Of a DNA stretch of 64,000 nt, positions 9,509-18,253 are shown piece by piece. Position 1 is the first letter of the stretch; each line of letters starts with the position of its first letter. Below the pieces are notes generated by a model. That model was given only the letters and a program-made list of their open reading frames with translations, made no database searches and was not told the DNA's origin. Source of the stretch: Porticoccus sp964395715 (GTDB taxonomy: Bacteria > Pseudomonadota > Gammaproteobacteria > Pseudomonadales > Porticoccaceae); assembly GCA_964395715.1 (NCBI GenBank), contig CAYNAU010000004.1:1-64000 (forward strand), read 5' to 3'. The translations under genes and the position numbers were made by a program.

Positions 9509-9632
9509 ATCACGGTTCTTGTGTTGTGTCCCGGTTAATAAAGCGGGCCATTATAGGCTGAATTGAACGGGCTTGCCGAACCCGTCAGAAATAAAAGCTA
9601 CCCGACGGTATATGGGGACAAGGCAACGTAAC

Positions 9633-10760
9633 TCAAGTCGCCGGGGTGAGGCCCTGTTCCCGGTAAAACTGCTCGGCAAACCCATCGAGGCGCTGTTCCT
9701 CAATTGCACGGCGGATACCCGTCATCAGGTTCTGGTAATAACGCAGGTTATGAATGGTGTTGAGCTGTGCGCCGAGAATCTCGCCACACTTTTCCAGATG
9801 GTGCAGGTAAGCCCGGCTGAAGTTCTGGCAGGTATAGCAATCACAGTTGACATCAAGCGGGGCCGTATCATGGCGATGAACCGCGTTGCGGATTTTCACC
9901 ACCCCGCCACTGGTGAACAAATGGCCATTGCGGGCATTGCGGGTGGGCATCACGCAATCAAACATATCAATGCCGCGACGCACCGCCCCGAGAATATCCT
10001 GGGGCTTGCCCACCCCCATCAGGTAGCGAGGTTTGTCCGCCGGCATTTTCGGCGGCAGGTGATCGAGGATGCGCAGCATATCTTCCTTGGGCTCTCCCAC
10101 GGAAAGCCCGCCGATGGCATAGCCATTAAAACCGATGTCTTCCAGACCCGCGAGAGACTCCTCACGCAGAGATTCATACATGCCACCCTGAACAATACCA
10201 AACAGTGCCGAAGGGTTGTCGCCATGGGCATCCTTGCTGCGTTTTGCCCAGCGCAGGGACAACTCCATGGAAGCCTTAGCCTGCTCTTCCGTGGCCGGAT
10301 AGGGTGTGCACTCATCAAAAATCATCACCACATCGGCGCCAAGTTCATGTTGGACACGGATCGATGACTCCGGATCGAGAAACACCGGGCTGCCGTCGAT
10401 AGGCGAGCGAAAGGAAACCCCTTCCTCGGAAATTTTGCGGATATCTCCGAGACTGAAAACCTGAAAACCACCGGAGTCGGTAAGGATGGGGCCGGGCCAC
10501 TGCATAAAGTTATGCAGATCTCCGTGCTCCATCACCACCTGAGTACCGGGTCGCAGCATCAGGTGAAAGGTATTGCCGAGAATGATCTGCGCACCGATTT
10601 CCCCGATATCTCTGGGTAGCATGCCTTTCACCGTGCCACAGGTGCCAACCGGCATGAAAGCCGGCGTTTCCACCACACCCCGGGGAAATCGCATCCGGCC
10701 ACGTCGTGCCATGCCATCACTGGCATCCAGCTCAAACGACATGAAACAATCACGACTCAT
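9633..10760 (-). CDS. tgt: Queuine tRNA-ribosyltransferase
   Basis: This 375-residue enzyme exchanges guanine 34 of GUN-anticodon tRNAs for preQ1 in queuosine synthesis. The family start FELDASDGMARRGRMRFPRG is clear. The C-terminal zinc site is visible in CDCYTCQNFSRAYLHHL. I use ATG 10760, which overlaps the queA stop (ATGA) and has an upstream AGAGGA. A second Met at 10742 fits the E. coli protein start better and is possible. It is translationally coupled to queA. Confidence 0.97.
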   Translation of the reverse strand: MSRDCFMSFELDASDGMARRGRMRFPRGVVETPAFMPVGTCGTVKGMLPRDIGEIGAQIILGNTFHLMLRPGTQVVMEHGDLHNFMQWPGPILTDSGGFQVFSLGDIRKISEEGVSFRSPIDGSPVFLDPESSIRVQHELGADVVMIFDECTPYPATEEQAKASMELSLRWAKRSKDAHGDNPSALFGIVQGGMYESLREESLAGLEDIGFNGYAIGGLSVGEPKEDMLRILDHLPPKMPADKPRYLMGVGKPQDILGAVRRGIDMFDCVMPTRNARNGHLFTSGGVVKIRNAVHRHDTAPLDVNCDCYTCQNFSRAYLHHLEKCGEILGAQLNTIHNLRYYQNLMTGIRRAIEEQRLDGFAEQFYREQGLTPAT

Positions 10761-11809
10761 TGCGGTATATCCTCTCGGGCATTGGGGTTACACGTCAGAA
10801 ACATGGCATCCCCGTAACTGAAAAAACGATAACGCTCAGCGACGGCTTCTTCATAAGCCGACATGATGCGGGAAAACCCCGAAAAAGCACTGACCAGCAT
10901 CAGCAAAGTTGATTCTGGCAGGTGAAAATTGGTGATCAGCGCATCCACAACCCGGAATTGATAACCGGGGTAAATGAAAATATCGGTTTCTCCATTCATG
11001 GGCGCAATCTGCCCTGCTGTCGCAGCACTTTCCAGACAGCGCACGCTGGTGGTACCCACTGCGATCACCCGACCACCCCGGGCACGGGTTTCCACCACCT
11101 GCCGACACACTTCATCAGACACATCAATAACTTCCGCGTGCATCTGGTGGTCGAGGATATTATCCACCCTGACTGGCTGAAATGTACCGGCCCCCACATG
11201 CAAAGTGACATGGGCGATCATCACACCCAGGCCGCGCAACTGTGCAAGCAGGTCTTCATCAAAGTGCAAACCAGCGGTTGGTGCCGCCACCGCGCCGGAC
11301 TTTTCTGCATAAACCGTCTGGTAGCGTTCGCGATCCAGCTTGCCATCTGCGCGATCGATGTAGGGAGGCAGTGGCATATGGCCATGGGTTTCCAGAATAT
11401 CCAGTGCCGAACGGTCGCCCTGGAAACTCAGGCAGAAAAGCTCCCCCTCCCGCCCTGTGACCTCGGCCACAGCATCACCCTCAAAATGGATTTGTGTTCC
11501 GGGCTTGGGGGACTTGCTGGCACGCAGGTGTGCCAGGACTCTGCGTTCATCCACCAGGCGCTCGACCAGCATTTCAATTTTTCCACCACTGGCCTTCTGC
11601 CCGAAGAGACGCGCAGGAATTACCCGGGTGTTGTTAAACACCATCAGGTCGCCGGGCCTGACCAGTTCTGCAAGGTCGGGAAACTGTCGGTGCGATAGCT
11701 CACCGCTCACCCCGTCCAGCACCAGCAAGCGGCTACCGCGGCGCTGAGTTGCAGGCTGGCGCGCTATCAGCTCGTCGGGCAAATGGTAGTGAAAATGGTC
11801 GCGGCGCAT
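10757..11809 (-). CDS. queA: S-adenosylmethionine:tRNA ribosyltransferase-isomerase
   Basis: The enzyme transfers and isomerises the ribosyl group of S-adenosylmethionine onto preQ1-modified tRNA, making epoxyqueuosine. I chose ATG 11809 (MRRDHFHYHLPDELIARQPA), which matches the family N-terminus. An upstream in-frame Met at 11842 would add 11 unlikely residues. Family segments include MVFNNTRVIPARL and GAVAAPTAGLHF. The length is 350 residues, as expected. It is the first gene of the queA-tgt pair, with secD-secF downstream. Confidence 0.97.
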   Translation of the reverse strand: MRRDHFHYHLPDELIARQPATQRRGSRLLVLDGVSGELSHRQFPDLAELVRPGDLMVFNNTRVIPARLFGQKASGGKIEMLVERLVDERRVLAHLRASKSPKPGTQIHFEGDAVAEVTGREGELFCLSFQGDRSALDILETHGHMPLPPYIDRADGKLDRERYQTVYAEKSGAVAAPTAGLHFDEDLLAQLRGLGVMIAHVTLHVGAGTFQPVRVDNILDHQMHAEVIDVSDEVCRQVVETRARGGRVIAVGTTSVRCLESAATAGQIAPMNGETDIFIYPGYQFRVVDALITNFHLPESTLLMLVSAFSGFSRIMSAYEEAVAERYRFFSYGDAMFLTCNPNAREDIPQ

Positions 11810-11879
11810 AGTTTGGGATCGTGGTGCGGTGAAAGGCCGCAAGGGTAAAGGAAATCACATGACAGGGCCAGCAAACCCG

Positions 11880-11899
11880 CACGTCAGACGTGGGACGTC
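11880..11899. repeat. Overlapping short palindromes upstream of tRNA-Leu
   Basis: CACGTC-A-GACGTG (11880-11892) and GACGT-GGG-ACGTC (11887-11899) share a half-site and end three bases before the tRNA-Leu -35 box. They also lie in the queA upstream region. A protein-binding site is possible, but no factor is known. Confidence 0.4.
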
Positions 11900-11901
11900 T
11901 A

Positions 11902-11929
11902 TTGATTCTGCAAGGGCCGCTGCTATAAT
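11902..11929 (+). promoter_or_regulatory. Sigma-70 promoter of tRNA-Leu
   Basis: A TTGATT -35 box (11902-11907), a 16-base spacer and a perfect TATAAT -10 box (11924-11929) end 11 bases before the first tRNA base at 11941. The spacing fits a transcription start near 11936. Confidence 0.8.
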
Positions 11930-11940
11930 CGCGCCCCTGT

Positions 11941-12027
11941 GCCAGAGTGGTGAAATTGGTAGACACAGGGGATTCAAAATCCCCCGCCCTTAAAAGCGTG
12001 CCGGTTCGAGTCCGGCCTCTGGTACCA
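11941..12027 (+). tRNA. tRNA-Leu (anticodon CAA)
   Basis: The 87-base sequence folds as a class II tRNA with a long variable arm. The acceptor stem pairs GCCAGAG with CTCTGGT (one terminal G-U pair), and a genomic ACCA ends at 12027. The anticodon loop TTCAAAA carries CAA at 11975-11977, reading UUG leucine codons. The T-arm GGTTCGAGTCC is intact. The gene stands alone on the plus strand between queA and a convergent TPR protein gene. No integrase or att-like duplication is seen beside it. Confidence 0.96.
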
Positions 12028-12074
12028 TCTCTTGTTTCAGCTGGTTAGCCAACAACTTCTGCGAGCTGAGTCCC

Positions 12075-13457
12075 TCAAAAAGTCGATGCCCCGTGACTGC
12101 CGTCGCTTAAAAAAAGCTGCCTGGCAGCCGTCAGCAATTCTTGCGGAATTGCTGCAGTGTCCTGATCAACTTGCCCATACAGTTTTTGGGCCAACCCGCG
12201 ATCACCGCTCGCATGAAAAATCATGGCTCCGCGCAACAGCCATTCAGGATCACGACTACCAACACTCAAAGCTCGACTGACCACTTGCCCGGCTTTTTCG
12301 TAGTGGCCCAGTCGATAGTGGGCCCAAGCGAGCGTCAGATAAGCACCGGCGTCTTGGCGCACCTCCTGAAGATCTCTCTCCGCCAATGTCAATGCCTTGC
12401 GATGGCGCTCAAGGCGGTTATGCCCGAGCCGGTCACTCAACCAGAATTCTGCCAGTTCCCGTACATGCCCTATGTCTCCCCGCTTGACGTCACTTTCCAT
12501 AGTTTGCTCGGCTTTTTTATACAGTGCTTCGGCTTCGCTGAATTCCGCTTTCTGCCGGTAAATATCACCCAAGGCTATCCAATGCCTCGGCCGGGGGTCC
12601 TTGGACGCCAGCTCTTGGAGCCGCTGTCGAGCAGACTGCATTTTTCCGCGACGCGCCTGCAGAACGCCCAGCCGCCACGATGCAACCGTCGACCCCTCGC
12701 TTTGAGCGACCGCCTGATAAAAGTATCTTTCGGCCTCTGCACTTGACCCCAGCAACAAGCTGAGTTCTCCCAGGCGGGTCAGACACCAATTCCGATAACC
12801 AGCACTCACCGCTGAACTCGGATCCTCACAAGCTGACTTTGTCAGCGAAAACGCACGCTGATAATCTCCCCTCGCCTCATAGAGTGAAGCCAGCCTGACC
12901 AGCGCATCTTTACCCCCTTCTCGGTTGGCAAGAAACTCATAGGCCATCTCTGCTTCCTGCAAATTACCCAACGAGAGATGAATATCCCCTATCAGAGCCA
13001 GCGCAGACGACTCCCCAGGGGATAACCTGACCACCGTGCGGGCATGTTCAAGAGCTTCAGTAAATCGATGCTGCCCAACAAGGGCATAAGCCAGGCCTGT
13101 TCTACCCCCGATACTCTCGGGCGCTAAGGCCAACCATTCAGTGAAATAGGTTTCAGATTGTCGATAATCATCATGCCGTTGTGATTGACGCGCTCTATCG
13201 AGAAAGAACTTTGCCAGGTGCGAGAGAGTAATGACATTATCTGGACGTTGCTGGTAGCGCTGTTCCCAAAACTGCAGTGTTTTATTGTTTATGTCTGCAT
13301 TTTGATCAGGCTGTGGGTCATGAAACCCATGTGCCACGGCCTTCGTCGAAATACCCGCCATCAAGATCAAGACAACCTGACACAGGCATATGAACAAGAG
13401 GCAGCGGGGGGCACAACGCCTCCCGCTGCTTCCCATCCTCCTCCCACAAAAATGCAT
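12075..13457 (-). CDS. Exported tetratricopeptide repeat protein
   Basis: This 460-residue protein has an N-terminal hydrophobic segment (about residues 18-40, ending near KAVAHG) that looks like a signal peptide or anchor. The rest is a series of TPR-like helical repeats, for example the segments GRTGLAYALVGQHRFTEALE and AYLTLAWAHYRLGHYEKAGQ. TPR domains mediate protein contacts; no enzymatic motif is visible. It starts two bases after the stop of the DUF4331 gene, so the two are co-expressed, and the TPR protein may work with the DUF4331 protein in the periplasm. The exact role is unknown. Confidence 0.88.
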   Translation of the reverse strand: MHFCGRRMGSSGRRCAPRCLLFICLCQVVLILMAGISTKAVAHGFHDPQPDQNADINNKTLQFWEQRYQQRPDNVITLSHLAKFFLDRARQSQRHDDYRQSETYFTEWLALAPESIGGRTGLAYALVGQHRFTEALEHARTVVRLSPGESSALALIGDIHLSLGNLQEAEMAYEFLANREGGKDALVRLASLYEARGDYQRAFSLTKSACEDPSSAVSAGYRNWCLTRLGELSLLLGSSAEAERYFYQAVAQSEGSTVASWRLGVLQARRGKMQSARQRLQELASKDPRPRHWIALGDIYRQKAEFSEAEALYKKAEQTMESDVKRGDIGHVRELAEFWLSDRLGHNRLERHRKALTLAERDLQEVRQDAGAYLTLAWAHYRLGHYEKAGQVVSRALSVGSRDPEWLLRGAMIFHASGDRGLAQKLYGQVDQDTAAIPQELLTAARQLFLSDGSHGASTF

Positions 13458-13459
13458 GG

Positions 13460-14533
13460 CTACAATGCTGGCTGGTGAGGGTCTGCCAGATAGGGAAATT
13501 GCAGCGCAAATGCCTTGTCATTCGCATCCACACCGTCGCTCACGCCTGCCTGGTTGAAAATGAAGAAAAACAGCGTATCTATCACATCATCTTCCAGGGC
13601 GCGTCCATTGGGATAAGTGGTCTGCTGGGCTGGAACCAGTTTGAGCGTATCCGGTACTGCAACAGAGGCTAGTACACCAATGTTGTCGGGACTGGCACCC
13701 AGGCCCGTTAAGCTGGCAACAAGTGTACCAGCGAAGTCCTGAGCATCATCTTCCGGATTGCCCGCATTGAATGCATCCTTCTCTGCAAGAGGAACCAACG
13801 CTGTATTAACTGCCGGGTTACCCATGCGTTCCGAATGCTTGGTCTGCAACTTGTCGGAGATCGTTCCATCCTCGCGAACTTCAATCATATTGCGATCACG
13901 TCGTGTCTCCGCCCAGATTTGCATGGGGGCCTCCATGTCATCTGTCAACAGGGCATAGGGGATTTCCACCACAATGGCCGAAGTATTAAACCCGGCAAAA
14001 TCATCCACACCTTCAAAACCACCAGAGCCTCCCAAGACTCTTTGGAAACCCACTACATCAAAAAAGAATGGGTCATCCCGAGGGCCGGCAAAAACCTTAA
14101 CTCCGTCCACCTCGGTCACGAGTGGTGTTTCGGCAGATGGTGCCACTGTCGGCATAGTGACATCTCCGGACACCACACGATCTCCCATGTTCAGGGTAAA
14201 TGTTTGCGCCCCTTCTGCGGGGTTGCTGAAGGCCAATCGGATGCGTATTTCCTCTTTTGCGTCCCCGGTGGTGTCGATCAGGAACCGGTAGTCTACAAAG
14301 GGGGAAAACGTATAGGTAGGCGCTTCGGCCGGGATAGAAAAAGGGTTTACCGTCATCGCCAGTACCAGGTTGTCCGCATTTTCCGGACTGGTGAAGGCAT
14401 AGAGATCGGCAATATCACCAGCTGCGTCCTCGCGGATCAGTGGTGCTTCACGGTGGTCTGCGGCCCAGGAAAAACTGGCACCCACACCTATTAACAGTAT
14501 TGATAAGGCTTTAGAAAATTGTTTGTAGTTCAT
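13460..14533 (-). CDS. Exported DUF4331 family protein
   Basis: This 357-residue protein starts MNYKQFSKALSILLIGVGAS with a signal peptide likely cleaved after SFSWA. The mature start ADHREAPLIREDAAGDIADL and the following DLYAF segment are typical of DUF4331 proteins. These are secreted proteins of unknown function, found widely in bacteria. A strong GGAGGG ribosome binding site precedes ATG 14533. Its TPR partner follows after two bases. No membrane helix other than the signal peptide is evident. Confidence 0.9.
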   Translation of the reverse strand: MNYKQFSKALSILLIGVGASFSWAADHREAPLIREDAAGDIADLYAFTSPENADNLVLAMTVNPFSIPAEAPTYTFSPFVDYRFLIDTTGDAKEEIRIRLAFSNPAEGAQTFTLNMGDRVVSGDVTMPTVAPSAETPLVTEVDGVKVFAGPRDDPFFFDVVGFQRVLGGSGGFEGVDDFAGFNTSAIVVEIPYALLTDDMEAPMQIWAETRRDRNMIEVREDGTISDKLQTKHSERMGNPAVNTALVPLAEKDAFNAGNPEDDAQDFAGTLVASLTGLGASPDNIGVLASVAVPDTLKLVPAQQTTYPNGRALEDDVIDTLFFFIFNQAGVSDGVDANDKAFALQFPYLADPHQPAL

Positions 14534-14763
14534 AACATCCCTCCATAGTGTTGTTATTAAGATCCTTGTACTGCAGAACCTAGTGACATTACGGAGGACT
14601 GGAGCGAGCAGATCACATCAAGTGAAATCTTTATGAACCATCACAGCGTGATGAATAAAATGCAGCCACCGCATCAAACTTTTTTCAGCGCGGAAAAGAT
14701 ATCGTGGGTAGTCATCGGTGGTGACAGCGGCAACTTTAGCTTGAACAGGGCACCATAAAAATT

Positions 14764-15039
14764 CTAGGACACGTGGTCGTCCAGGTACTTATTGACCTCA
14801 GCCTCTATCATCCCCTTGAGAGCTGACATCAGCAGACCCAGTTTGACGTTCACTTCCAGGTGGGATTCGTCGAAACTGACTTTGGCATCGACGCCGCTGT
14901 ACTTGTAGTGAACGACATCTCCCTCCCACCGGTAATCACCACCGAACTTGCTCTTCAGTTTTTCACCCAGTTCCTGGGTCATGCTGCGAACATGTTCCCG
15001 ATCCATTGTGTGGTGACGTGAAATACAAATATGGCTCAT
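14764..15039 (-). CDS. Polyhydroxyalkanoic acid system family protein
   Basis: This 91-residue protein has the sequence character of the short PHA granule-region family (PHA_gran_rgn): a basic N-terminus with His residues, then alternating strands, and a C-terminal helix LMSALKGMIEAEVNKYLDDH. Family members are found near polyhydroxyalkanoate genes, but their biochemical role is not established. It lies next to a TetR-type regulator on the same strand and a divergent phasin, which supports the family call. The PHA synthase itself is not in the window. Confidence 0.85.
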   Translation of the reverse strand: MSHICISRHHTMDREHVRSMTQELGEKLKSKFGGDYRWEGDVVHYKYSGVDAKVSFDESHLEVNVKLGLLMSALKGMIEAEVNKYLDDHVS

Positions 15040-15105
15040 TAACTTCTGCCCTTTTATTTATTCATTTATACCCGTCGGCTCACCGCCAACGCATTCAGAC
15101 GGATG

Positions 15106-15750
15106 CTAGCCCCGTTTCTCTCGCTGGTAAAGTTCGAGGCAGGCCTCCATAAACTGCAATTGCAGATTTCCCATGTACGGCGCCAGCAGGGTCATGATCT
15201 GCAAAATTGCGCTCTGTATAAAGTCATGCTGCCCCAGCTTTCTGTTGCGTAGAACCTGGAACTGAAACCAGTGGGTGAAGAGCAGCATGATGTTATCGGT
15301 GAGATGTTTGACCCGCTCGGAGGCCAGGTTAGGATCGGGGATAACGCCTTCCTCCAACAGACCCGTCAGCAGCTGCTCTACCCACCGTGACTGCTGTTCC
15401 ATCAGGCGCCTGAATCGCGGCTCAATACTTTGATACTTCTGTAGCAGGTCAGAGATATTCCGGAAGAAGAAGCGGTAATTGTAAATATGCTCCAACAATA
15501 CGTAGAGGTGCAGCCAGTACTCTTCCAGGGAGGATTTTGCCTGTAATCCTTCCTGTAGCAGCGACTCCACGCCCACTTCAAAACGCTGGTAGAGCTCTGT
15601 CACCAGCTCGTCCTTGCCCTTGAAGTGGTAGTAAAGATTGCCCGGGCTGATATCCAGCTCGTTGGCGATATCCACCGCAGACAAATTCGACTCGCCTTCG
15701 TTGTTAAACAACTCCAGGCTCACCAGCAAAATATGCTCACGTCTTTTCAT
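15106..15750 (-). CDS. TetR/AcrR family regulator beside the phasin gene (PhaD-like by context)
   Basis: This 214-residue protein has an N-terminal helix-turn-helix in LSAVDIANELDISPGNLYYH (about residues 22-41). An all-helical ligand-binding C-terminal domain follows, as in TetR regulators. It is divergent from the phasin gene, with 142 bases between the start codons, the classical layout for a regulator and its target. By analogy with PhaD of Pseudomonas it may respond to a PHA-related ligand and control the phasin. That assignment rests on context only; the ligand is unknown. Confidence 0.88.
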   Translation of the reverse strand: MKRREHILLVSLELFNNEGESNLSAVDIANELDISPGNLYYHFKGKDELVTELYQRFEVGVESLLQEGLQAKSSLEEYWLHLYVLLEHIYNYRFFFRNISDLLQKYQSIEPRFRRLMEQQSRWVEQLLTGLLEEGVIPDPNLASERVKHLTDNIMLLFTHWFQFQVLRNRKLGQHDFIQSAILQIMTLLAPYMGNLQLQFMEACLELYQREKRG

Positions 15751-15800
15751 GCACGATTTCCATCAGATGAAAAAAATTGCATTTTTTGTAGAAACTTCTG

Positions 15801-15824
15801 TTTTTAGTATGCGTTTTCTAAAAA
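15801..15824. promoter_or_regulatory. Candidate operator between the TetR gene and the phasin gene
   Basis: A seven-base inverted repeat (TTTTTAG, 10-base spacer, CTAAAAA) lies in the middle of the 142-base divergent intergenic region. Its position and symmetry suit a TetR-type dimer site controlling both genes. It is AT-rich, so it could also arise by chance. Confidence 0.4.
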
Positions 15825-15892
15825 TTTTCAATATTGTGCCTGAAAGTTACAGAGCTAACTGCTCATTACCAACTGCTACCGGAGATACTACT

Positions 15893-16477
15893 ATGGCAGA
15901 GATTAAGAATGCTATTGACAAGACCGAAGAGCTCGCTCGCAAGATCTGGCTCGCTGGACTTGGCGCCTATGGTCATGGCCTTAGCAACATTCAGGAAGGC
16001 TACGAAAAAATGAACGGCTCAACACGTCGTTACTTCGATGACCTGGTAGAGCGCGGCACCAAAATCGAAGCCGAAGCCAAAACCAAGTTGGACCAGACTG
16101 GCGACAAACTGAAAGAAGCCGGTGACAAACTCAAAAGCCAAAGTGAAAAACTGAAGGCCCAGGGCGAAAAACTGAAAATTCAGGGCAAAAACCTGAAAAA
16201 AGATGCCGTGAAGGAAAGTATCACGGCCAAAGTTGACGAAATTCGTGGCAAGGTTTCCTCCAAGATCACCATGCCAACCATGCCAACTATGCCTTCCATG
16301 CCGTCTTTCGGGAAGGAAGAAAAGCTGACAGAACTGAGCGCCAAACTGGATGAGTTGATCGGCGCGGTAACTGCTCTGGTCGCCAAAGAGGGTGAAGAGA
16401 AACCAGCTCCCGCCCCGAAAAAGCCCGCTGCCAAGAAACCCGCAGCGAGCAAAGCAGCCGCTGCCAAGTCAGAGTAA
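15893..16477 (+). CDS. Phasin family protein (PHA granule-associated)
   Basis: I place the start at ATG 15893, after GGAGA, giving 194 residues. In-frame codons upstream lie in the promoter region. The N-terminal phasin region reads IDKTEELARKIWLAGLGAYG. It is followed by a Lys/Glu-rich amphipathic heptad stretch with GEKLK and GDKLK repeats (about 65-110), a short MPTMPTMPSMPS linker and an Ala/Lys/Pro tail like those of PhaF-type DNA-binding phasins. It should coat polyhydroxyalkanoate granules, and the basic tail may contact DNA. It is divergent from a TetR regulator. Confidence 0.93.
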   Translation: MAEIKNAIDKTEELARKIWLAGLGAYGHGLSNIQEGYEKMNGSTRRYFDDLVERGTKIEAEAKTKLDQTGDKLKEAGDKLKSQSEKLKAQGEKLKIQGKNLKKDAVKESITAKVDEIRGKVSSKITMPTMPTMPSMPSFGKEEKLTELSAKLDELIGAVTALVAKEGEEKPAPAPKKPAAKKPAASKAAAAKSE

Positions 16478-16555
16478 GTTAACGAATAGTCTTACCCCCC
16501 TTGCTCGCAAGAGCAACTAGTGCCACAGGCCACTTCCCATAGGCCTGATTTTATA

Positions 16556-16582
16556 GGCCGCCTGCCAAGGCGGCCTTTTTTT
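16556..16582 (+). terminator. Rho-independent terminator of the phasin gene
   Basis: A seven-base GC stem (GGCCGCC, loop TGCCAA, GGCGGCC) is followed by seven T residues. It lies 79 bases after the phasin stop. A smaller hairpin (TTGCTC/GAGCAA, 16501-16516) precedes it. Confidence 0.92.
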
Positions 16583-16670
16583 CTGCGTTTTACATTACCC
16601 GTGATGCGAATTCTGAAACGACGAAGAGTTTGCTAGACTCCCCCAGCCCAGAAGCTATCGGAATAGAACC

Positions 16671-17147
16671 TTGAACCCAGAAGAAAACACTGAACTTCCA
16701 TCTGCCTCCCTGATCAGACGCATGATGGCGATGATTTACGATGCATTCCTGCTGCTGGGCATCACCTTCGCCTACGGTGTCGTCGTGTTCCTGCTGCGCA
16801 AGCTATTTGGCGATGATACCCTGCAGGCACCTCACGGCGCGTTGCAGGTTTTCATTCTTCTCGGACTTCTGCTGTGCTGGGCGTTTTTCTATGCCTGGTG
16901 CTGGCAACGCAGCGGGCAAACCCTGGGCATGAAATCATGGCGAATACAGTTGCAGGCTGAAGATGGCAGTCGACCCGGCTGGAAAACCTGCTGGCTTCGC
17001 TGCCTGTTTGCTCCCCTATCACTGGCAGCATTTGGGATCGGCTACTTCTGGTGCCTCTTTGATAAAAATGGCGACTGCGTGCACGACAAGTGGAGCCATT
17101 CCCGAACTCTGCTGTTACCGAAGCCACCGAAAAAGAAAAAAACGTGA
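16671..17147 (+). CDS. RDD family membrane protein
   Basis: This 158-residue protein starts with TTG at 16671. The RDD domain already begins at SLIRRMMAMIYDAFLLLGIT, so the later ATG at 16723 would cut into it. Three hydrophobic segments are visible (about residues 21-43, 60-78 and 110-130). The domain's name comes from a conserved Arg-Asp-Asp pattern; here R17 and D25 are seen in the first helix. Family members are inner-membrane proteins, some acting in ion transport. It converges with lptG, whose stop is 14 bases away. Confidence 0.88.
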   Translation: MNPEENTELPSASLIRRMMAMIYDAFLLLGITFAYGVVVFLLRKLFGDDTLQAPHGALQVFILLGLLLCWAFFYAWCWQRSGQTLGMKSWRIQLQAEDGSRPGWKTCWLRCLFAPLSLAAFGIGYFWCLFDKNGDCVHDKWSHSRTLLLPKPPKKKKT

Positions 17148-17161
17148 AACTGAACCGATTG

Positions 17162-18253
17162 TCAGGATGCGCGACGCAGTAGCCAGAGGCCTATCAGCGC
17201 GCAGATAAGTGCAGGGAAAGCCACAGCTAGGAACGGGTAAAAACCAAACACCACGCTGGCGGGACCCAGCAGATCCTGAGCGGTGCGAAAAACCAGTCCT
17301 ACCACCACACCGGCAAAAATCCGGTAGCCCATGGTGACCTGACGCAGGGGACCGAAGACAAATGAAATCGCTATCAATACCAGGCTCACTATAGTGAATG
17401 GCTGCAGGGCTTTTTTCCAGAAGGCCAGCTGGTATTTGGACGATTCCTGGCCCTGCTCTTCCAGGTAATTGCTGTAGTTGTAGAGACTGTGGATGGCCAG
17501 GGACTCCGGCGGAAACACGATCAGGTTCAGCAGTTCCGGCGACAAATTGGTTTCCCACTTACGGGTCACAAACTCCTCGACCTCGGTGCGATCATCAAGA
17601 AAATTGGTCACCACCCCACGCTCTTCCACCCAATGCTCACCCTGGAAGGTCGCTCGCTCCGAGAAGCTCGCCTGCAACAGGCGGTGCTCCTCGTTGAAGC
17701 GGTAACGGGTGACACCAAACAACACTCCGCCCGGGTAGACTGCATTGAAATGCATGAAGTCATGGCCTTCCTTGTTCCAGAAACCGCTGTCAGTTTCCTG
17801 GGCGCTTTCACCCCCCTTTAACAACATGCGACGACTCTCAGCATACTGGTCAGAGTAAGGCACCAGGTATTCACCCATCAGGGCACCCGCCAGTATCAGC
17901 CAGAGAATGGGACGGATCACCAGCCAGACAATGCGCATCACCGATACCCCGGCAGCGCGCATGACAACCAGCTCGGAATTATTGGCAAGAACACCGAGAC
18001 CGATAAGACAGCCGATCAGAGAGGCAATGGGAATATTCTCGTAGATGCGCGACGGCAGGGTCATCGCCACATAAATCATGACCTGATTAAATGTATAGTT
18101 GTTGGAGATATCCCCTACACCATCAATCACCGCACCGATTGCATCCAGCGCCACGATCACCAGCAGCACCAGGGAAATGGCCCCCAGCACTGAAGCCGTC
18201 ACATAGCGGGACAGTCGCTGCATGGGCTGGTAATCACGAAGCAGCTTCTTCAT
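17162..18253 (-). CDS. lptG: LPS export ABC transporter permease LptG
   Basis: This 363-residue protein has the YjgP/YjgQ family layout: three membrane helices, a periplasmic beta-jellyroll domain, then three more helices. It starts MKKLLRDYQPMQRLSRYVTA. Together with LptF and the ATPase LptB it extracts lipopolysaccharide from the inner membrane and feeds the LptA bridge. It overlaps the end of lptF by 20 bases, so the two are translationally coupled, as in other gammaproteobacteria. Confidence 0.97.
   Translation of the reverse strand: MKKLLRDYQPMQRLSRYVTASVLGAISLVLLVIVALDAIGAVIDGVGDISNNYTFNQVMIYVAMTLPSRIYENIPIASLIGCLIGLGVLANNSELVVMRAAGVSVMRIVWLVIRPILWLILAGALMGEYLVPYSDQYAESRRMLLKGGESAQETDSGFWNKEGHDFMHFNAVYPGGVLFGVTRYRFNEEHRLLQASFSERATFQGEHWVEERGVVTNFLDDRTEVEEFVTRKWETNLSPELLNLIVFPPESLAIHSLYNYSNYLEEQGQESSKYQLAFWKKALQPFTIVSLVLIAISFVFGPLRQVTMGYRIFAGVVVGLVFRTAQDLLGPASVVFGFYPFLAVAFPALICALIGLWLLRRAS

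Noticed and set aside
11941..12027. tRNA-Leu as an integration site for a mobile element
   Set aside because: No integrase, no duplicated tRNA 3' end and no compositional change follow it.
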